Shown here: positions 24,101-37,200 of the stretch, one piece after another
Layout of the letters: every line of letters starts with the position of its first letter
Numbering within the stretch: the stretch's first letter is position 1
Source: Setoptus koraiensis
Lineage: Eukaryota; Arthropoda
Length of the DNA: 64,000 nucleotides
Direction: 5' to 3'
Assembly (NCBI GenBank): GCA_048013815.1
Contig: CM106585.1
Location: forward strand, 18,042,001 to 18,106,000
The notes under the pieces: model-generated
What the model saw: only the letters and a program-made list of their open reading frames with translations
Database searches by the model: none
What the model was told of the DNA's origin: nothing
Translations under genes and position numbers: made by a program

Positions 24101-24146
24101 GCTGGCTGGCTGGCTGGTTGGCTGGTTGGCTGGTTGGCTGGTTGGC
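24101..24146. repeat. GGCTGGTT repeat
   Basis: A GGCT tetranucleotide run passing into 8-bp GGCTGGTT units. Confidence 0.8.
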
Positions 24147-24784
24147 GGGCGGCGGGCGGGCCCCAGCGCGCCAGCCAAGCGGGCGAGCCCGCAACTAGCA
24201 TTTAACAGATATATCTGGCAGCCGTCGAAAAAGCCAAGAGTTGAGCCGAACGGGCGCCAAGACGGCCAAGACGACGCAACGAGCCAGCGACAACTCATTG
24301 GCCCGTCCGGACGGGCCGATCAAATCGACACACACACACATAGAGTGTTTCTGCTCGTTGGGGCGCCTCCCTTCCCCCAACTTATTCCGTTATTATTGTG
24401 TGTGTGCCTGGCGCTGGCACCAACGTTGCAACAAACAACCGGTTACATCATCATCAATCATTTTCGCCCTCGGGCCCCTCATCCCGTTGCAGTGCGACCA
24501 CTCGCTGGCACTATCTCAAATGGCATAAATGTGTGGCGCTAAGCCGCATTGATCAAGATTGAATTTGCTGCCAGAACCGGCCAGACACCTACACGGACGG
24601 ACAGTTACGTGATCAATATTGCGCACGCTGCAATATATATGCAGTATACACAATATAAAACATGCATTATTATTGACGAAAACAAAATCGCCCAGCTTCC
24701 GAGCTCAAGTTCGTTCAGTATTGGTAAGCTTTATCCGCGACTGACTTTGCGCTTTGACCGGCACACTCGGCTTGCACGCCGACT

Positions 24785-24812
24785 GTGCCGATCGGGGGCC
24801 CCCGATCGGCAC
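24785..24812. repeat. 28-bp perfect palindrome
   Basis: Two complementary 14-base arms without spacer, centred on GGGGGCCCCC between 24798 and 24799. Checked pair by pair. The first mismatch is at 24784/24813. Confidence 0.95.
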
Positions 24813-24976
24813 CCTATTGTGATATAACCTGTATCGTGCTGGCCCAACGAGAGTGAACCACGAGGTGCCTTCACGAATTCCGTCAATTGTCACGTTTCGA
24901 CTGGCCGGCATTCAGGGCCACTGCTGATCAGGATTCCTGATTCAGGAACACAGTCGATTCGTCGCAGGCATTCACT

Positions 24977-25017
24977 TTATTTATTGTCACTATTTCAGAA
25001 ATAGTGACGATAAATAA
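24977..25017. repeat. Near-perfect hairpin, 20-bp arms, 1-nt spacer
   Basis: Arms 24977-24996 and 24998-25017 pair at all 20 positions except one G-T wobble (24985/25009), with only base 24997 between them. The loop is too short for a usual pre-miRNA. It could be a cruciform-forming site or the residue of a small element. Confidence 0.9.
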
Positions 25018-25734
25018 GCTGTGAGCAAACGGAAAAATGCGATAAAATGATGATGCGAAAAACAGACGCCCGTCCTGTGACAGCAAGCAAAGGTTTTTGT
25101 TGTTGGACGCCACGAAAAAAAAAGAGGTAATTCCGGCTAGCTTCAATCAGCAATTTTGTTTTCCGTAATTATTGTCATTGTTATTGCTGTGCTGCCAGTG
25201 TCGCATAATCGCAACGCTGGCCCCTTCTTTCGGCCCAACATGTCGGCTCGCTGTGGCCCGGTCCAGCCCAGGCTAATCTCTCTAATTGAATCGTCCCTGC
25301 CGCCGGTGGGAGACCGCACCGATCAACCTGGTGCCAAGCGGCCCACCGACCAACCGAACGACTGACCGGCCGACCGACAAATAATAACAGTGTCCCCGCC
25401 AGCTCTGGACACATTGGCTTGACCACTCTGGCCGAGGCTCCAATTTGTTTTGTGCACCATTTTTTCCTCTAGCTGTGTTATACTGTATAATGTATCACAA
25501 TATAATACAATGCAAGATGTTGCATCGGCATAAATGTGTTATGCAAGCAGACAACTCGGACAACGACCAATCAATTATTTAGCTCAACCGTGTTTCAATC
25601 TGATTGGGTTCCGCCAATAACTCGTCCTTCCTGTTTGCAACTGTCTCAGTTTCTTGGCCTCCTCAAATGTCTCAAATGGCCTTTTCAGCCGTTTGAGCTG
25701 GATTGGGCCTTGGCGCAACCATCCACGCCGGCAT

Positions 25735-26300
25735 TAAATTAAAATCGGGTAAGATTAAGAATATAAAAAATTAAGTTGTTTACTATAGAGCCACTTGTTA
25801 CTAGATTGCTAGTAGTTAAATTGTGAGATTCCTGAGACAACGGTCGCGGGCCCCATTCAGCCTGATTCAGCCTTGTTCGGCCGTATTCGGCCATATATCG
25901 TGTAATTGGTGGGGTAGGGCAAATCGGTCACTAAAATCAACCAAAATCGTTTCTTATGGGAGGAAATATAGCATTTTTTTGGTTTTTTTCGGTTTTTTGG
26001 GGTCTCGATACTTTTGAAATACCATATACAGTGAGTACAGGGTGCTTTGAAAATCGATGGTTTTGTTGCGTTTTCCGACAGAGAGCATAATATCAGCGCG
26101 ACTTTGTTAGGCTGACCGAAGTCAAAAAATATCACAAGTGATCATTGATCAAGTGCCCAGCAATCGACACTCGGGACTCCCAACAGGGCAGCTTTTCTTT
26201 ATAATTTGGGCTAAATTTCTACTCTTTCCCATGAAAACCACCCGTATTTCGGTCCAGTTATCCCTAGTATTCCCTAGTAATTGGATATGTGTGATTCTGG
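25735..26300. other. AT-rich island, possible non-autonomous element
   Basis: About 560 bp of AT-rich sequence with T-tracts embedded in GC-rich DNA. It contains TACAGGGTGCTTTGAAAA (26036-26053), which resembles a Tc1/mariner-type end. A 92-codon minus-strand frame (26135-25857) crosses it, of unknown nature. No second terminus was found, so the boundaries are judged only from composition. Confidence 0.35.
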
Positions 26301-28817
26301 TTGCAACAACTACGCGCGCTGGCCAATGGTGTGAGGCCGCTCGACACCGGCAACGAAAGTATTAATATTTTAATGAAACTTTGCGCCGTCAAACGAGTGA
26401 TTCGTGTGAGGGCCAGCCAGTGGCACAACGAGCGGCGCCCCTACAACAGCGATCGATTGAGTGCGCTAAAACGCGGCCCGCATGATACTTTTAATAATAT
26501 ATGCGAATGTGTCAAGCGACGTTGCAGATTTGCCTGTCAGATAGAGCGCACTCGTGACAGAAGTAACAATATTTCACTTGCACACCTCGTTGGGGCCTCG
26601 CGGCACCGGAGCGACGCAGCAGTTTGCCCGGTTGGTCAGTGATTTTATTTAGTCGCGCGAATTCATTTAGCTCGTGTCGTCGTTGCAGTTTGTTGTTGTT
26701 GGCGCCGAAGTTGGCGCCGTTGTTGCCGCTGTTGCTGGCGCGGTTGCTGGCGCCGGTCAGTCGGGCCGGGGTGCCAACTGTCGGGATGGCAATGGTCGGG
26801 CCGGGCCGGGCGAGCCTGCGATTTGATTATTATTCATGTTTGACGCTCAATTTATCAATTGATGCCGGCCTAGTGTATTCACTCATGCTGGCGATGTCGG
26901 CACAAAGAGGGGCCCCCGTTTGCCTGCATCATTATATCGGCTGGATATTGTGTAACCGGTTGTACAACTGGATATACGATATGCATGCGTGTGTAACAGA
27001 GCATGTAGGGCGCGGGGCCCCGGCAGCGAGGGTTCGACAACGTCGCGAGCGCTGGCTCGAAGCGAGCGAGCGGGATGCAGCTCAAATGAAATGAGAAAAG
27101 TTCTTATTTCGCCCCGACCAACTTGGCCGACAGGGCGCCGAGCTCGCCAAAATGGGGCCCGGCGCAGCAAGTGATGGCGTTAAAAGCTTGCCAAAAAGCT
27201 GCCCAATGAGCTTAACATTTACAGTGCTAGCGCGCGATCATTATTCAACTTAAATAGTTTAAGCGCACCTAGCGAGCTTGGCAAAAACGCAACGAAAAAC
27301 TATTTGCCTGTCAATTGCCAGCCAGATAAAATAAATAAATCCTGCGCTGAGGATCCGTCGTTTCGCTGCTGTAATGGCCAGATCAGTTAAATCGTTGCCA
27401 GTGGCGCCGTCTTACCGTACATATCCGCACATGGGCACATCCGCACAACTTGCGCGGCACAAGTGTTCGAGCCGGCAGAGTTTAAGTTTATGCGAACGCT
27501 CGTCAGGTGTACAGATTACGTGCGTTGCGCCGACAAGAACGGGCCGATCGGCCCACGCGAATAATGGGCCCCAGTTAAATAATATTTCCTTTTTGCCGCC
27601 ACTGCGCTCACCGGGCTCCGGCTGCCAGCCGACCTCTGGCTGCCAGCCGGCGGGACCCGTCGGATGGGGCCCCAGCGCGCCAACTTGCGCACTGACAATT
27701 GTGACTGCAGCGCCGATCAACGGCGAGCCAGCGAGCGGCACAGATAGACAATAACAACACACACGCACACACACACAAGTTGACTCGCGCCTAGGCACCG
27801 CCAATAATAATAATGATATAATAATGGGACCCCTAATAATCATGAGCATGCACGCTGGCTGCCCGGCATACAGATTGGCAGCGCGCGATAAAAATGCGCG
27901 CGATGAGCACGCCGGCCCGATTAGCCAAAGGAAAGCTGGGGCCGGGGCCGGGATCCGGGCCGCGGCTTTCACTCGCATTTCAGGCCGTTTTTCATCTCGC
28001 TGTTGTTGCGGCCCAACTTGTGCGCTCACATGCCGCTCGCATCTATCAGACGCATCTATAAGTGTGGAGAGCGGGCCCCATTATGTTGTTGCGCTCGCTG
28101 GTGTGTGCGTTGTAGTCAAAAATAGGCGATGGCGGCACATTAGTAATTTGCAGCAGCTTCGAAGCGAACCATTACACACACGAGCGGGGGCCCGCCAAGG
28201 TCAGCCTGTGGCTGCGCGTTTATCCGCTCCTCCGGCGCCCTCTGGCTGGCGGCTGGCGCCAGTTGCCAGTTGCGCCAGCGTTGGCTTTATCGGGCTCGAT
28301 CGATCGCCGGCCCACTCAAATCGAGTCGGTGGGCTGGCGGCGCCCAGTTTATCGGCTAGCAGCGAGCCGCGTCGCGTCGAATCGAATCAGAGCCGAGCAA
28401 ATCAAATCAACACATTGGCTCACGCGAGCCACGCCGAACCGATTGCGGCGCCCGCAATTGCCCTCGCCCGACGCGTCGCCGCGGCCCGTCCGACGCGATC
28501 CGATCTGATTTGATTCGATTCGATTCAATTCGATTTCGCCCCCACCGGCTCGCCGCGCCACACTGCGCGCGCCACAGCAACACACAATATAGACACACAG
28601 TGACGAGGCCCAGTGATGGGGCCCATTGATGGAGAGGCGCCTCGCTGGGGTAAATCACATGAGCCGTGCTGGTGATTGCCAGCGCCGAGCTGGCCAATCG
28701 ATCTAGATGGAAGTGGGCGCAACAGCGGCGCCGAGTATAAAGTTTCCTCGCCTGACTTTGGCGCCCCGCTTGCCGCTCGCACTGGCCCGGTTTGTCCGGC
28801 CGGCCGAGTGGGCAGCG

Positions 28818-28947
28818 CCGAGATGCCAAGAGGCCGAGATGCCAAGAGGCCGAGACGCCAAGACGCCAAATCGCCAAATCGCCAAGACGCCGAGCGCCGA
28901 GACGACGAGGCGAAAACGACGAGACGAAAACGACGAGACGAAAACGA
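28818..28947. repeat. Mixed CGCCAAGA / ACGAGACGAAA repeat
   Basis: Diverged short units (GCCAAGAGGCCGAGAT, CGCCAAAT, ACGAGACGAAA) in series. The plus strand is purine-rich. Confidence 0.7.
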
Positions 28948-29063
28948 GTCGAAAAGGCAGCAGCGCGGCCATCAATTGAGTGCGTTTGATCGAACGGGCC
29001 AAACCGGCCGACATGACGCTTGGCTGAGCCCTAACTCGCCAACTCTGGGGCCCACTCTTTCCA

Positions 29064-29140
29064 CATATATCCATATATATTCGTATATATATTCGTATAT
29101 ATATTCGTATATATCCGCATGTATCCGCGTATATCCGCGC
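29064..29140. repeat. ATATATTCGT-type repeat
   Basis: Tandem ATATATTCGT units grading into CGCATGTATC and CGCGTATATC variants. Confidence 0.75.
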
Positions 29141-31808
29141 AAAGCGTTACATGTGTGCGCGCTTGTGTCTCGGCGCGCACTCCAACGGCAGTCGCACTCA
29201 AACTGGCGCGGCCCCGAGCCCCGTGGCCGCAAACGAGTGCGGCGCCCACTGTGCCCTCGTATCTCGTCGTGCCGCGTCGGGGCTCCTCGTGCCGCGTCGA
29301 GGCTCGAGCCGCGCGTGTGTGTGCTCGACTGAAACCAACCAAAACTAAACTAAATATCTCTCTATCCATCTGTATAAATATATCATTCGAGGGGGGGTTG
29401 TGCGCGCATCCATCACCTGGTGGCCGGCCCCATCGGCGCCGATTCGACTCATTTGGCTGGCATTGTTGGTGGGTATTGTTTGCTGGCTTTGTTGGCGAGG
29501 GGCCCCCATTTCGGCGGCCGGCTCAGTGTTACTGAGTCAGTAGGCTGAAACGGGCCCACTCACTGAACTCACTGGGCTGTTTGGCATTGGATTTAGCGGC
29601 GCATTGCCAGAGAATATGCATTTTTTGTTGGCGCCGCGCTCAAAACAAAAGCGCCCCACTGAACGGGGCCGGCGCCGATCTAGGTACCGAGGGGGCGACT
29701 TGCGTCACTTGATGCTGGCTTTTGTCTATTTCAAGCTTCATTGAGCTCCACTGACGTAGATAATATGTCTGGCCGCCGGTCAGCTGCACGCCAGCCACTC
29801 GTTTCGGTGCTCTTTGGCCCGTGGCTGGGCTAGCTCGGCGGCTGGCCGGCAAAACTGGCCACTGGCGGCGCCTCATTCATGGGCGCGCGAGTCAGAGTCA
29901 GCCAGTTTCAGTTGGATTCAGCGGATATATTGTTGGCCGGCACAGTGTGCCAAGGATGCGTGGCCAATGATATATAGCTGACTGATTCAGCGCAGCTATA
30001 TTGAGCAGGCCAGATATTGTGTTGTGCTGGCTCGAGCTGCACGGGCCCCACGGACCAGCTATGGGGGCGCCACAAGCGAGTGACGAGGGGCGACTTTGCA
30101 CAAACTTTGCAGTGCAAACTTTGGACTTTGGCTTTGCGACGAGGCTGCCACAAAGATGCCAAGACGATGCGCGCAGGCCGGCCATCACTCATGGCGGCCG
30201 CCGTTTCATTATGTGCGCCTAGATAAAGAAAACCAATAGCAGCGCGTGCAGCAGTCGGGCCCCACAAAACAACAGCCAGCGCCACTTGTGTGCGACTTGT
30301 TTGCCAATTTGCAGTTACGCAATATCACTTGTTTGTTGCGCCAAATCGCCAGTGCAAGTGAACTATCTGACAGTAGCCAGGACATGGGGCTGGCCGGCTC
30401 GCCACAATTACAAACAAACCTCGGCTTGCTCGGATATAGGGCTCGCGCGGGGCCCCTGCGAAAGGCCGCATGCGAGCCGCTCGAGGGGCGCCTTGGCGGG
30501 CCGCCCGCGGTGCTGGCGCAATTGTTTTGGGCCGGCGTGTTTGTCGGTGTGAATGTCGGCCCGCGATTGTGGCCAGTTGTTTGTATTTGCGGCTGGGTGG
30601 CGGCAGCATTTGCACAGTGGCCGGCGAGCAGTGTCGCAATGCTGCCGCAAACTCGAGTGGCGAGGGCCCAGCCGGACTCTGTGCACGCTGGCCGGCCGAC
30701 GGGCCGCGAGAGGGGGCCACTTGTAAAAATGGTGCACGGGCTGGCATTGGGCGAGAGATGGCGCGAATTGACACTTGTGGGCCCCACGTCTGGCGTGCAC
30801 AGAGCGCTGCCACTGCTCGCTTGCCACTGGCTCGGCCGGCCGGGCAAACGGGCGAGCGGGCCAACGGCGAGCGGGCCAACGGGCTCGGCGCGAGCATAAT
30901 TTTATAGGTCCCGTTTGAGCCGCTGGTAAGTGATTACTGCGAGCGAGTTACCAGTGGCAAGTGCGACTAACAACTACTAACGACAGACAAGAATAGCCAG
31001 CCAGAAACAAGTGCCAATAATAGAATGGCCATTGCAACTGGGGCCCGGCCGTCTCAACGGACAATCGGCGCCGACCAATGGAAACATTTTAGTATCAAAA
31101 CAAAGGCTCGCCGAGGGGCCACCAAAACAATCGCCGCCGGACCAGAAAGAATAGCCCATCTGAAACTATCTCATGTGCGTCTGTGTCCGTGTGTCCGTGT
31201 GTCCGTGTGTCCGTTTGTCCAATTGTGTGCCAGTGGTCTCACGATGGCTGCCACTTGTGTGCCGGACTCATCGCTGTGGGCCCCCGCTCGGTAAGCCGCT
31301 CGCTTCGCAAATTACATCATTGTACCAATGGCCCAAGGCGCCAACCAAACCAACCGAGCCTGGCAGCGACTTACTTACTGGGCCATATACGCGCCATGTA
31401 CCAACGACTTACATACGAGTTACATTGGTGCAGTGGCCGCTAGTTGTCGCCACCACAATTCCCAGTCGGCGGCCGGGTCCCGATCGGGGGCCCCACTGTT
31501 TTATGCTCGCATTTTACACTCAAACACAACAACTGTCTGTGCGGGTGTCTGTGGCCAGTGGCGCAAATAATGGCCGGTTTGTCCGACACGGTGCAACAAT
31601 GACCGAATGACCGCATTGGCGCGCAAATACAAGTCGCCAGTGTGTGCACTGAATAAACTGAATGCTCGGCCAGCTCTTTATGTGGTCTACCGGTCACTCT
31701 GGCCAGACTCTGGCCGGCAACTTGAATTGTCGCCCACGCCGACAAAAACTCCGGCCAGCCGTCGGCCAACGGCTAACGGACTGAGCGGTTGTCGGTGCGC
31801 GGTCAGTC

Positions 31809-31907
31809 CGTTAGTTGTGTTAGTTGCGTTAGTTGCGTTAGTTGCGTTAGTTGCGTTAGTTGCGTTAGTTGCGTTAGTTGCGTCAGTTGCGTCGGTTGCG
31901 TTAGTTG
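31809..31907. repeat. 9-bp CGTTAGTTG minisatellite, eleven copies
   Basis: Eleven contiguous 9-bp units in exact register, four with single-base variants. Because 9 is a multiple of three, long frames pass through (Ser-Cys-Val repeats on plus, Asn-Ala-Thr on minus), which I consider artefacts. Confidence 0.9.
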
Positions 31908-32681
31908 TGTGGCCAAAGTAACGGTGCGCCGACTGTGCCGGACAGAGCGCAAACAGTTGACAATTGACCGCCGGACAAAACCACTTACTGACGAGTCTTA
32001 TTTTGGCGGCCTGATTGAGTTGGCAGTTCGCAGTTGGCAGCCCGAGCGCTGCAAATTGGACGCGGCCCGACGGAGCCGAGCGGAACCCAGCGGAACCGAG
32101 CGGCCCCGTCGATGCACGGCCATCGACGAGCCACAGACGGGCCAAGCGAACGGGGCAAACTCAATTCAATTGCGTTTTTCGTTATTCAATTCAATTGAAC
32201 TCAATGAATAGATTTGGCACGCCACCGACAACAGGGGCCCCAACTCAAAAAGGAGCCTCAACTTAAATTCGCCGTAATGCGCCCATCCAGTTGCAGTGTC
32301 ATGATACAGGCGCCTCGTAGCGCGCGCGTTGTATCATGGCCACGGGTTTGTTGGCGTCGTTTTTCCGGGCTAAACACACTTAAAAGCAGCTAGATAATCA
32401 GCCTGACCAGCGAGCGGCGCCAATTCAAATTCGCCCATTGTCGCTTGTTGGTCTGGATAGCTTGTTGTTGTCGTTGTCGTCGCTGCTGCCAGCGTTGCGC
32501 GCCAGCCACTCGGCGATCGTCACAGCGGTACTATGATAACCGCGACTTGTTACCAGCGAGTCGTTGTTTAGTTCGTTGGCGGCACTGGCGGCGGTCAGTC
32601 GAGGCAAGTCGAATTTGCAATTTATTTAATAGAATCGCACACTGAATAGTTTAGTCGATAGGTGGCGTTATCTGAGCGGCC

Positions 32682-32708
32682 ATCAGTTTGGCCACTGGCC
32701 AAACTGAT
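32682..32708. repeat. 13-bp perfect inverted repeat, 1-nt spacer
   Basis: Arms of 13 bp (ATCAGTTTGGCCA and its complement) around base 32695, all pairs verified. Confidence 0.95.
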
Positions 32709-34250
32709 TCACTGCTGCTTCACTGGTGGCGCTGGAAACCAAGCTCACCAGTGACCGGTGACGCCGGAAAATAATAAAAATAATACAATGCACCCGCTAC
32801 GCACGACAAGCAGCGGCACACAATCTCGCCAGCGAACGGGGGCCAAGGAGCTAGAGAGACAGCGAGCGAGAGAGAGAGAGAGAGAGAGAGAGAGGTGACA
32901 CCGACTGTCTGGCCACCGCTTGACGGCTATGATAGATCAGTCGGTTTTGTGGGCGCCTTGGGACGCGTGTGTAAACATTAGGGGCGCACGTAGCTGCACG
33001 TTGATGCATGCCAGCTAGGCACGGGATGGCATGCAGTGGCACTTGTGCGCGGGCACATTTGGCACAGTCGCTAGGTACTGGCAGTGGCTGGGCGCTGGTG
33101 CGCGCGCGAACGGGCACGGCGCATAGCGCCGTTCGCGACTTGCTGCAAGTCGCCAACGGCGCCACCAAAACGCCACTAGTGATACTAATGCAATCAATGG
33201 CGTTCGTTTGTTCGCGATTTGTTCTCATTAAATCAATCATTAAGTGTACACACACACACACACACACACATTGTGTGCGCCTGTCATTTGGCAACACATA
33301 CACGCACGCACAATATCGCCAATTGCGAGCGCACTTGCTTCACCAGCTTGACCGCTGCTGCCACCTAGAGAGCGCCGGCTAGCTGTCAATGGGGCCCATT
33401 TGCACTTGGCCACGTCCATCACCGATGGTGCGTGGTGTTTTTGTTGTTTGATTGTGGCCCGCCAGTGGCACTGCGATCGCCAGTCGGCGATAGCCAGTCG
33501 GCGATAGCCAATCGGCAATCAACTGACTCGTCTCGCCAGGCGCGCGAGGTGTCTCTTTGGGCCGCACATCCGCATTCGGCCGGCCGGCGGCCCGATGGCC
33601 GCTCGGGCCGAGTGCAATTCAATCGAAGTGGCTCGCGTCGCGGCGGCCGCCGCCGCCGCCGCAGAAGCCGGCCGGCCGCAACGGGAGCGCTAATGCAGCT
33701 GCGATGAATAGAGCCGGCCAAGGGCGACCGGCGACATGATTGCGAGTGGACACGGCTCGTTGACGCGCCACTTGTTTCACCATTAGCTCGATGAATAGAT
33801 GGGCGCCATCAGCCGATGCAAGCCACGGCCGATGACTAATCGAGAATGGCAAGCTGTTGTCGCCGTTGTCACCGTGAGCCGCCATGCCAACAACCAGTGT
33901 TAGTGTGTATACTTACATAATAATCCAACGAGCGGCCAACGTTGCTTGCGCACACGGGCCCGCGCCCGGCACTTGGCAACGGCCGCTGGTCAGTTAGTGC
34001 CGGTCAGCAGTCTAATTTATCTGACTCACGGAAGTGCGCCAACTGGCACTTGTGTCGGCAGCGGCCGACCGCTGTCGGACGCACCAATACCGAGTGGCGG
34101 CCACGCCGATGGCGCCCAATCGGCGGCCAGCACCGAGTAATAAACAAGCTGGCACGGCGGCTATAAACAGGGCGACCCGTGACGCCGCTTGTTGGCGGTT
34201 CACCCCAGGTGGCGCAGCAGCAGCACGCGACATTATTCAACGTCGCGTTA

Positions 34251-34258
34251 TTACGTAA
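34251..34258. promoter_or_regulatory. TTACGTAA palindrome
   Basis: An exact site. Another lies at 34913-34920 within a run of related TTACGTATTGCG words (34884-34920), suggesting local amplification of the motif. Confidence 0.3.
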
Positions 34259-37200
34259 CGCGCGTGCAGCGTGTATTTGGCAGAGTGGCAGCGCGTTGAT
34301 GGTGGCCACCACCAACGAGGCGAGGCTTACATCGATTTACATGATGACACATTACATAACATGCCAGACACACTTCCATGCGGACGCGCGGTTGGCGCGG
34401 AAATGTTACATGTCTGGCGTAGCACAATGGCGGCCGCATAATGGGTCGCCCGTGCCGGGCAGCACGGTGCACGGGCGACCTTCGGGCGCGCTCGACAGCC
34501 GATCGCATGATATAGCGACCGGCTGACCAGTTGACAAGTGCGCTTCCGAATTCGGCCACTCGCTCCATTGGTGCCGGCGACAACAATGCCGGCCATCTAT
34601 ATACGGTATCGACATGGCCGGCCCGCTCACCGGGCCGGCCGGTCGCTCGGCCAGACATCGATGGTTGCGTCGGTCGGGCGCCGCTGCACAGCGAATGTGG
34701 CGCCCCCATTCAATTAGCGCTGGCCATTTGCACAACAACATGTTGGCGGACAACATGTGACGCACCGCGCCGCGCACACAATGGCGGACACTAAAATCTG
34801 GGTCAAAAGCAACACAATGACTCACTGCCGGCCAACAATCAAAACAATGCCCACGCCACCGACAATGGACGTGTCCGCAACCTATTACGTATTGCGCATT
34901 ACGTATTGCGTATTACGTAACGTGCGTGCCCGCTTCGGCGAGATATTGCGGCCGACGCGCCGGAGATGGGCGCTCACACTGCGAGCTTCGGCGCCCCGGC
35001 GGCCCTTCGGGGGGCGGACCGTCGAGCAGTCGGGCGCTCGACGGTCCGGCGCTCGGGCGCTCGACGGTCCAGTGTTTGCGCGGTCGAGCGGCGTTGCGCG
35101 GCGCCCACTGAAGTGGAGTGGAGTGGACAGCGCGGCCGGCCGGCTGGCTGGCGTGCTTCTTGGGGCGCAAGATATTAATATTTTATAAATAGACCAACAG
35201 AGCCCGGCTTCGCATTTCGGGGCCCGCTCGCGGCGCGATCCGATGTGCGTCGTGCGAGTGGCGGCGCGTTACGTGCTCGCACAGTCCGCCGCAACGGTCA
35301 TTGTGAACGGGACGCTCCTTTGTTGTTCGGGGTGGTCGGTGTGCGCCGGGCCCGACGGCAACAATCGCCCGCCGCCGGACCGGCGAGCCAGCGCCAAGCT
35401 CGCGAGGGCGGCCGGCAAAATAATGAACAATAACTGCCACGCGGTCCCGCGACACAAAGCGCGCGACACCGACCGCGCGACATCGACCGCGCGACGCAAA
35501 AGGCCCGACACCGAACGCCGCGCCACACGGGCATACGTGACAATGCAACGCGGCACATTCGTCGCAGATATGGCCGCACAATCCGAGCGGCGGCGCCGGC
35601 CAGCGTTCGCGGAACACTGTTCCGGCCGGGCCGGCGACTCTCCTCAGGAGATTCGCCTGAATTGGGCCGAATTTCGCGCAAATAGCTGCCAGACAACACC
35701 GTTCGGGAACCGTTCCATCCGGCAGCGTTGGCAAACGTGCGCGCGAAAAGAAAGCGCGCGCTTGCCAAAACCGGCGACGTCGCCGGCATGTTGCCAAAAG
35801 GGCGGCGCTTTTGTCGAGCTTGCCGGTGACTGAACTGTTTGCGAAAGCGCGGCCGTCTTCGGGCGTCCTTTGCGGTCGCATTTTTGCCCGAAATTTCGGC
35901 CCGACCGAACAAGATGCCATCGAGCCCGCAGTTGCAGTTTGTGTGTTCATTATTTTGGCGGCCGCCCTCGCCCGAGCGCCCAATGGCCCTGGCGAGCTCG
36001 GCGCTGGCTCGCCGGCCCGGCGGTTGTGCGTTGAGCAGCGTTGTGTGTGTTGTGAAGCGGCCCGCAGCGAACCCGCAACCTGGCGACGGGGGCCAAACTG
36101 GCGACAGGGTTGCGACTGGCAGTGGCTGGCAGCGAGCGGCGGGCGTTCATTGGCACGAAATTGATTGAAGGCGATAAAGTTTCGTCGGCGCGAATCTTGG
36201 CGCCGCCGCTCACCTACGGGAGTGAAATTTCAATTGAGGGGCCAGGCTAAAGGTTATTAAATGACAAATGGGCGACGCCGGTGCAACTATCACTAGGCAA
36301 CAGTGACAAGGCGACTCTCGACAATAATAATAATAATTCCGCGCGCGCGGCGCATGATGTGCGGCCATTATTGCAGCATCACACACAATTGTAAAACACA
36401 TTTGGGGCGTCGGGGGCGCCCACAGCAAGCCGCGACAAGTGAGTGCGCGGGGCGGATAGTTGGAAATTTAGAGAGCACTAATGTCGTGCGCGCGAGCTCA
36501 CTCGAGCAGCAAGTGGCGCGGCCAGGTGAGTTGGGGGGGAGGGGGGCGCCGCTCGGATAGGCGCACTCTCGCCCGGCCGCCAGCCCGCAGCAATGGCGAG
36601 GGAGAGTGTAAGAGAAATGGGCAAATGGGGAAACGGAGAAACAGGGCCAATGGAAAAGCGATGGAGCAATGCGTCAATAGAGGGCCACGGATTGTGTGGC
36701 ACGGAGGCCGCCACACCGGGCTCTAAAGATGGAAATGGGGTGCGCGCGAAGCCGCAAATACTTAGGCGCGTGGCGCTTACGCAGCGTTTACGCAACCAAC
36801 AAACAAAATCTATTTTTAGCAACACATCGCCATCACGATGGCGGCTCGTCAGCGCAAGCTTGCCGCGCGCCGCTCTAATTTTGCGCTTGCCAACAACAGC
36901 GACACGAGCGAGCTCGGCGACGGTCTAGCCAGCGCGTGTTGTGGTGCCAACTGTTCTGGTGCGGCTCGTGCGGCGCACTTGCCAGCCATAAAGCTCGCGG
37001 CCGAGATACAGCAAGCAGCGCCCTTTATCCCTGACCCCGATTCCTGGCACTTTGGCGCTGTGGTGCGGCCGCTGTTGTTGGCGCTGTTGTTGTTGGCGCT
37101 GTTGTGGCGCTGTTGTGGCGCTGTTGTGGCGCTGTTGTTGCTGCTGTTGGCGCTGTTGTTGTTGCAGGGTTGTACCAGCAACCACGACAACAGCAACGGT

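Noticed and set aside
30246..30899. 217-codon frame and a 212-codon minus-strand frame over the same DNA
   Set aside because: Overlapping long frames on both strands reflect the lack of stop codons in GC-rich sequence. Neither has a recognisable motif.
31687..32145. 152-codon minus-strand frame with Asn-Ala-Thr repeats
   Set aside because: A product of the 9-bp minisatellite.
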